Source: JAYOEY01 sp038120295
GTDB taxonomy: Bacteria > Pseudomonadota > Alphaproteobacteria > MPNO01 > UBA2964
Length of the DNA stretch: 64,000 bases
NCBI GenBank assembly: GCA_038120295.1
Contig: JAYOLL010000012.1
Span: 1-64,000 of the forward strand
Direction: 5' to 3'
Shown: positions 63,097 to 64,000 of the stretch, piece after piece
How positions within the stretch are numbered: the first letter of the stretch is position 1
Layout: the number at the start of each line of letters is the position of its first letter
Notes under the pieces: generated by a model
The model's input: the letters and a program-made list of their open reading frames with translations, nothing else
Told to the model about the DNA's origin: nothing
Database searches by the model: none
Translations under genes and position numbers: made by a program

Positions 63097-63909
63097 TTAC
63101 CCCTCGCCCAGCACTTCGCGGGCCATACGCAGGGTTTCCGCATCGAGTTCGGGCGGCGACAGGTCGACATCGCGCGCGAACGCTTGGGTGACGGTCTTCA
63201 GCACCGCGATCCGCGCATAACGCTTGCTGTCGGCGGCTATCACGCTCCAGGGCGCCGCATCGGTCGAGGTTCGCGCCAGAATCTCGGCGGCGGCCTCGAG
63301 ATAGGCTTCGCGTTTCAGGTGGCTTCGGAAATCGGCTGCCGAGATTTTCCAGCGTTTGTGCGAATCTCTTACACGCTCCGCCAGGCGTGATTTTTGCTCT
63401 TCGGCGCTGACATGCAGGTAAATCTTGACGATCCGTGTGCCTGCGTCGATCAGCGTTTCTTCGAACCTGTTGATTTCGTCATAGGCGCGCCGCCAGTTGG
63501 CTTCTGTCGTCAGCCCGTCGACCCTTTCGACGAGAACGCGCCCGTACCACGACCGGTCGAAGATGCCGATAAGCCCCGCCTCCGGCAGGCGCTGCCAGAA
63601 TCTCCAAAGATAATGATGCCGCGATTCTTCCGCAGTTGGCGGGCCGATCGGCCAGACATCGTAGAGGCGTGGGTCGAGTTCCGCCGTCATGCGACGGATC
63701 GCCCCGCCCTTGCCGGCAGTGTCCGAGCCTTCGATCACAACAATGCCGGTCAGGTTGCGTTTGAAATAGCTGATCGAGATCGACCGCATCAGATACTGAA
63801 GCGACCGCAGTTCGGCGGCGTAGACCTTCTTGGACAGGCGAGGATGCTTGCCGTCGGCCGGAAAAGGCAAGGACCTGCCGTTATTTCCGGAGATTCCGGT
63901 TTTGGCCAT
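63097..63909 (-). CDS. polyphosphate kinase 2 family protein
   Basis: 270-residue PPK2-fold kinase that transfers phosphate between polyphosphate and nucleotides. Walker A is EGSDTAGKGGAIRR (Lys68), Walker B FDRSWYGRVLVERV (Asp118), lid motif KSRLAERVRDSHKRWK. Single-domain length. ATG 63909 has GAGGT upstream; a longer opening at 63945 lacks this. Whether it phosphorylates NMP or NDP cannot be told by reading. Confidence 0.9.
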   Translation of the reverse strand: MAKTGISGNNGRSLPFPADGKHPRLSKKVYAAELRSLQYLMRSISISYFKRNLTGIVVIEGSDTAGKGGAIRRMTAELDPRLYDVWPIGPPTAEESRHHYLWRFWQRLPEAGLIGIFDRSWYGRVLVERVDGLTTEANWRRAYDEINRFEETLIDAGTRIVKIYLHVSAEEQKSRLAERVRDSHKRWKISAADFRSHLKREAYLEAAAEILARTSTDAAPWSVIAADSKRYARIAVLKTVTQAFARDVDLSPPELDAETLRMAREVLGEG

Positions 63910-63945
63910 AAGCAGACCTCGTAAAAACGTCCCAGACCCGGACAA

Positions 63946-63975
63946 GAAAAAAGCCCGGTACCGAAGTACCGGGCT
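63946..63975 (-). terminator. terminator of a gene beyond the window edge
   Basis: AGCCCGGTAC and GTACCGGGCT form a perfect 10 bp stem with a tetraloop; read on the minus strand it is followed by TTTTTTCTTG. It should end a minus-strand gene lying beyond 64000, and insulates the PPK2 gene. Confidence 0.88.
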
Positions 63976-64000
63976 AAGTTTTACAGGGAGGCTTCACGTC

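Overview
The window is high-GC DNA from an alphaproteobacterium. The clearest marker is a circularly permuted, two-piece tmRNA gene next to an alphaproteobacterial-type sspB. The runs hflK-hflC-DUF2065-degP, serB/miaA/ilvB-ilvH-ilvC/leuA and mreB-mreC-mreD-mrdA-rodA resemble Rhodospirillales-like gene order (inference from synteny). A 10-base N run (60519-60528) and three damaged loci suggest a draft or metagenome-derived scaffold. No insertion sequence, prophage or CRISPR array was seen.

Layout. 0.07-10 kb is catabolic: two TauD/TfdA dioxygenases, an AhpD-like protein, a bicupin, a DapA-like aldolase, an alpha/beta hydrolase, an amidohydrolase and a Gfo/Idh/MocA oxidoreductase. 10-16.4 kb holds a DUF2336 protein, a luciferase-like monooxygenase, a PadR-like regulator, a PEP-CTERM-like surface protein and an MFS permease. 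16.4-21.5 kb is a signalling cluster: an RsbW-like kinase, a FecR protein, an OmpA-like lipoprotein, a CHASE2-SpoIIE phosphatase, an MBL-fold protein with an in-frame TAG, and a STAS antagonist. 21.5-35.9 kb is housekeeping: fumarase, sspB, ssrA, thyA, folA, a universal stress protein, an L,D-transpeptidase, mrp, hflKC, degP and serB. 36-50.4 kb carries a MetE-like protein, miaA, the ilv and leu genes (leuA has a Leu-rich leader peptide), the rod-shape operon and tRNA-Lys. 50.4-64 kb has a chimeric TIGR03032/M50-HlyD junction, an aspartate aminotransferase, an EF-G paralogue, msrP, two more TauD genes, a broken amidohydrolase, a GST and a PPK2.

The strongest unlisted signal is at 62.6-62.93 kb. 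Two imperfect tandem copies of a roughly 85-90 nt unit on the minus strand each end in a Rho-independent terminator and each start downstream of a CRP-like palindrome centred at about -41.5. This looks like a duplicated, CRP/FNR-family-controlled small RNA pair with C-rich loops. A third similar palindrome lies upstream of the PEP-CTERM-like gene. Two families of intergenic palindromes occur twice each.

All functions are assigned by reading motifs; no database search was run.
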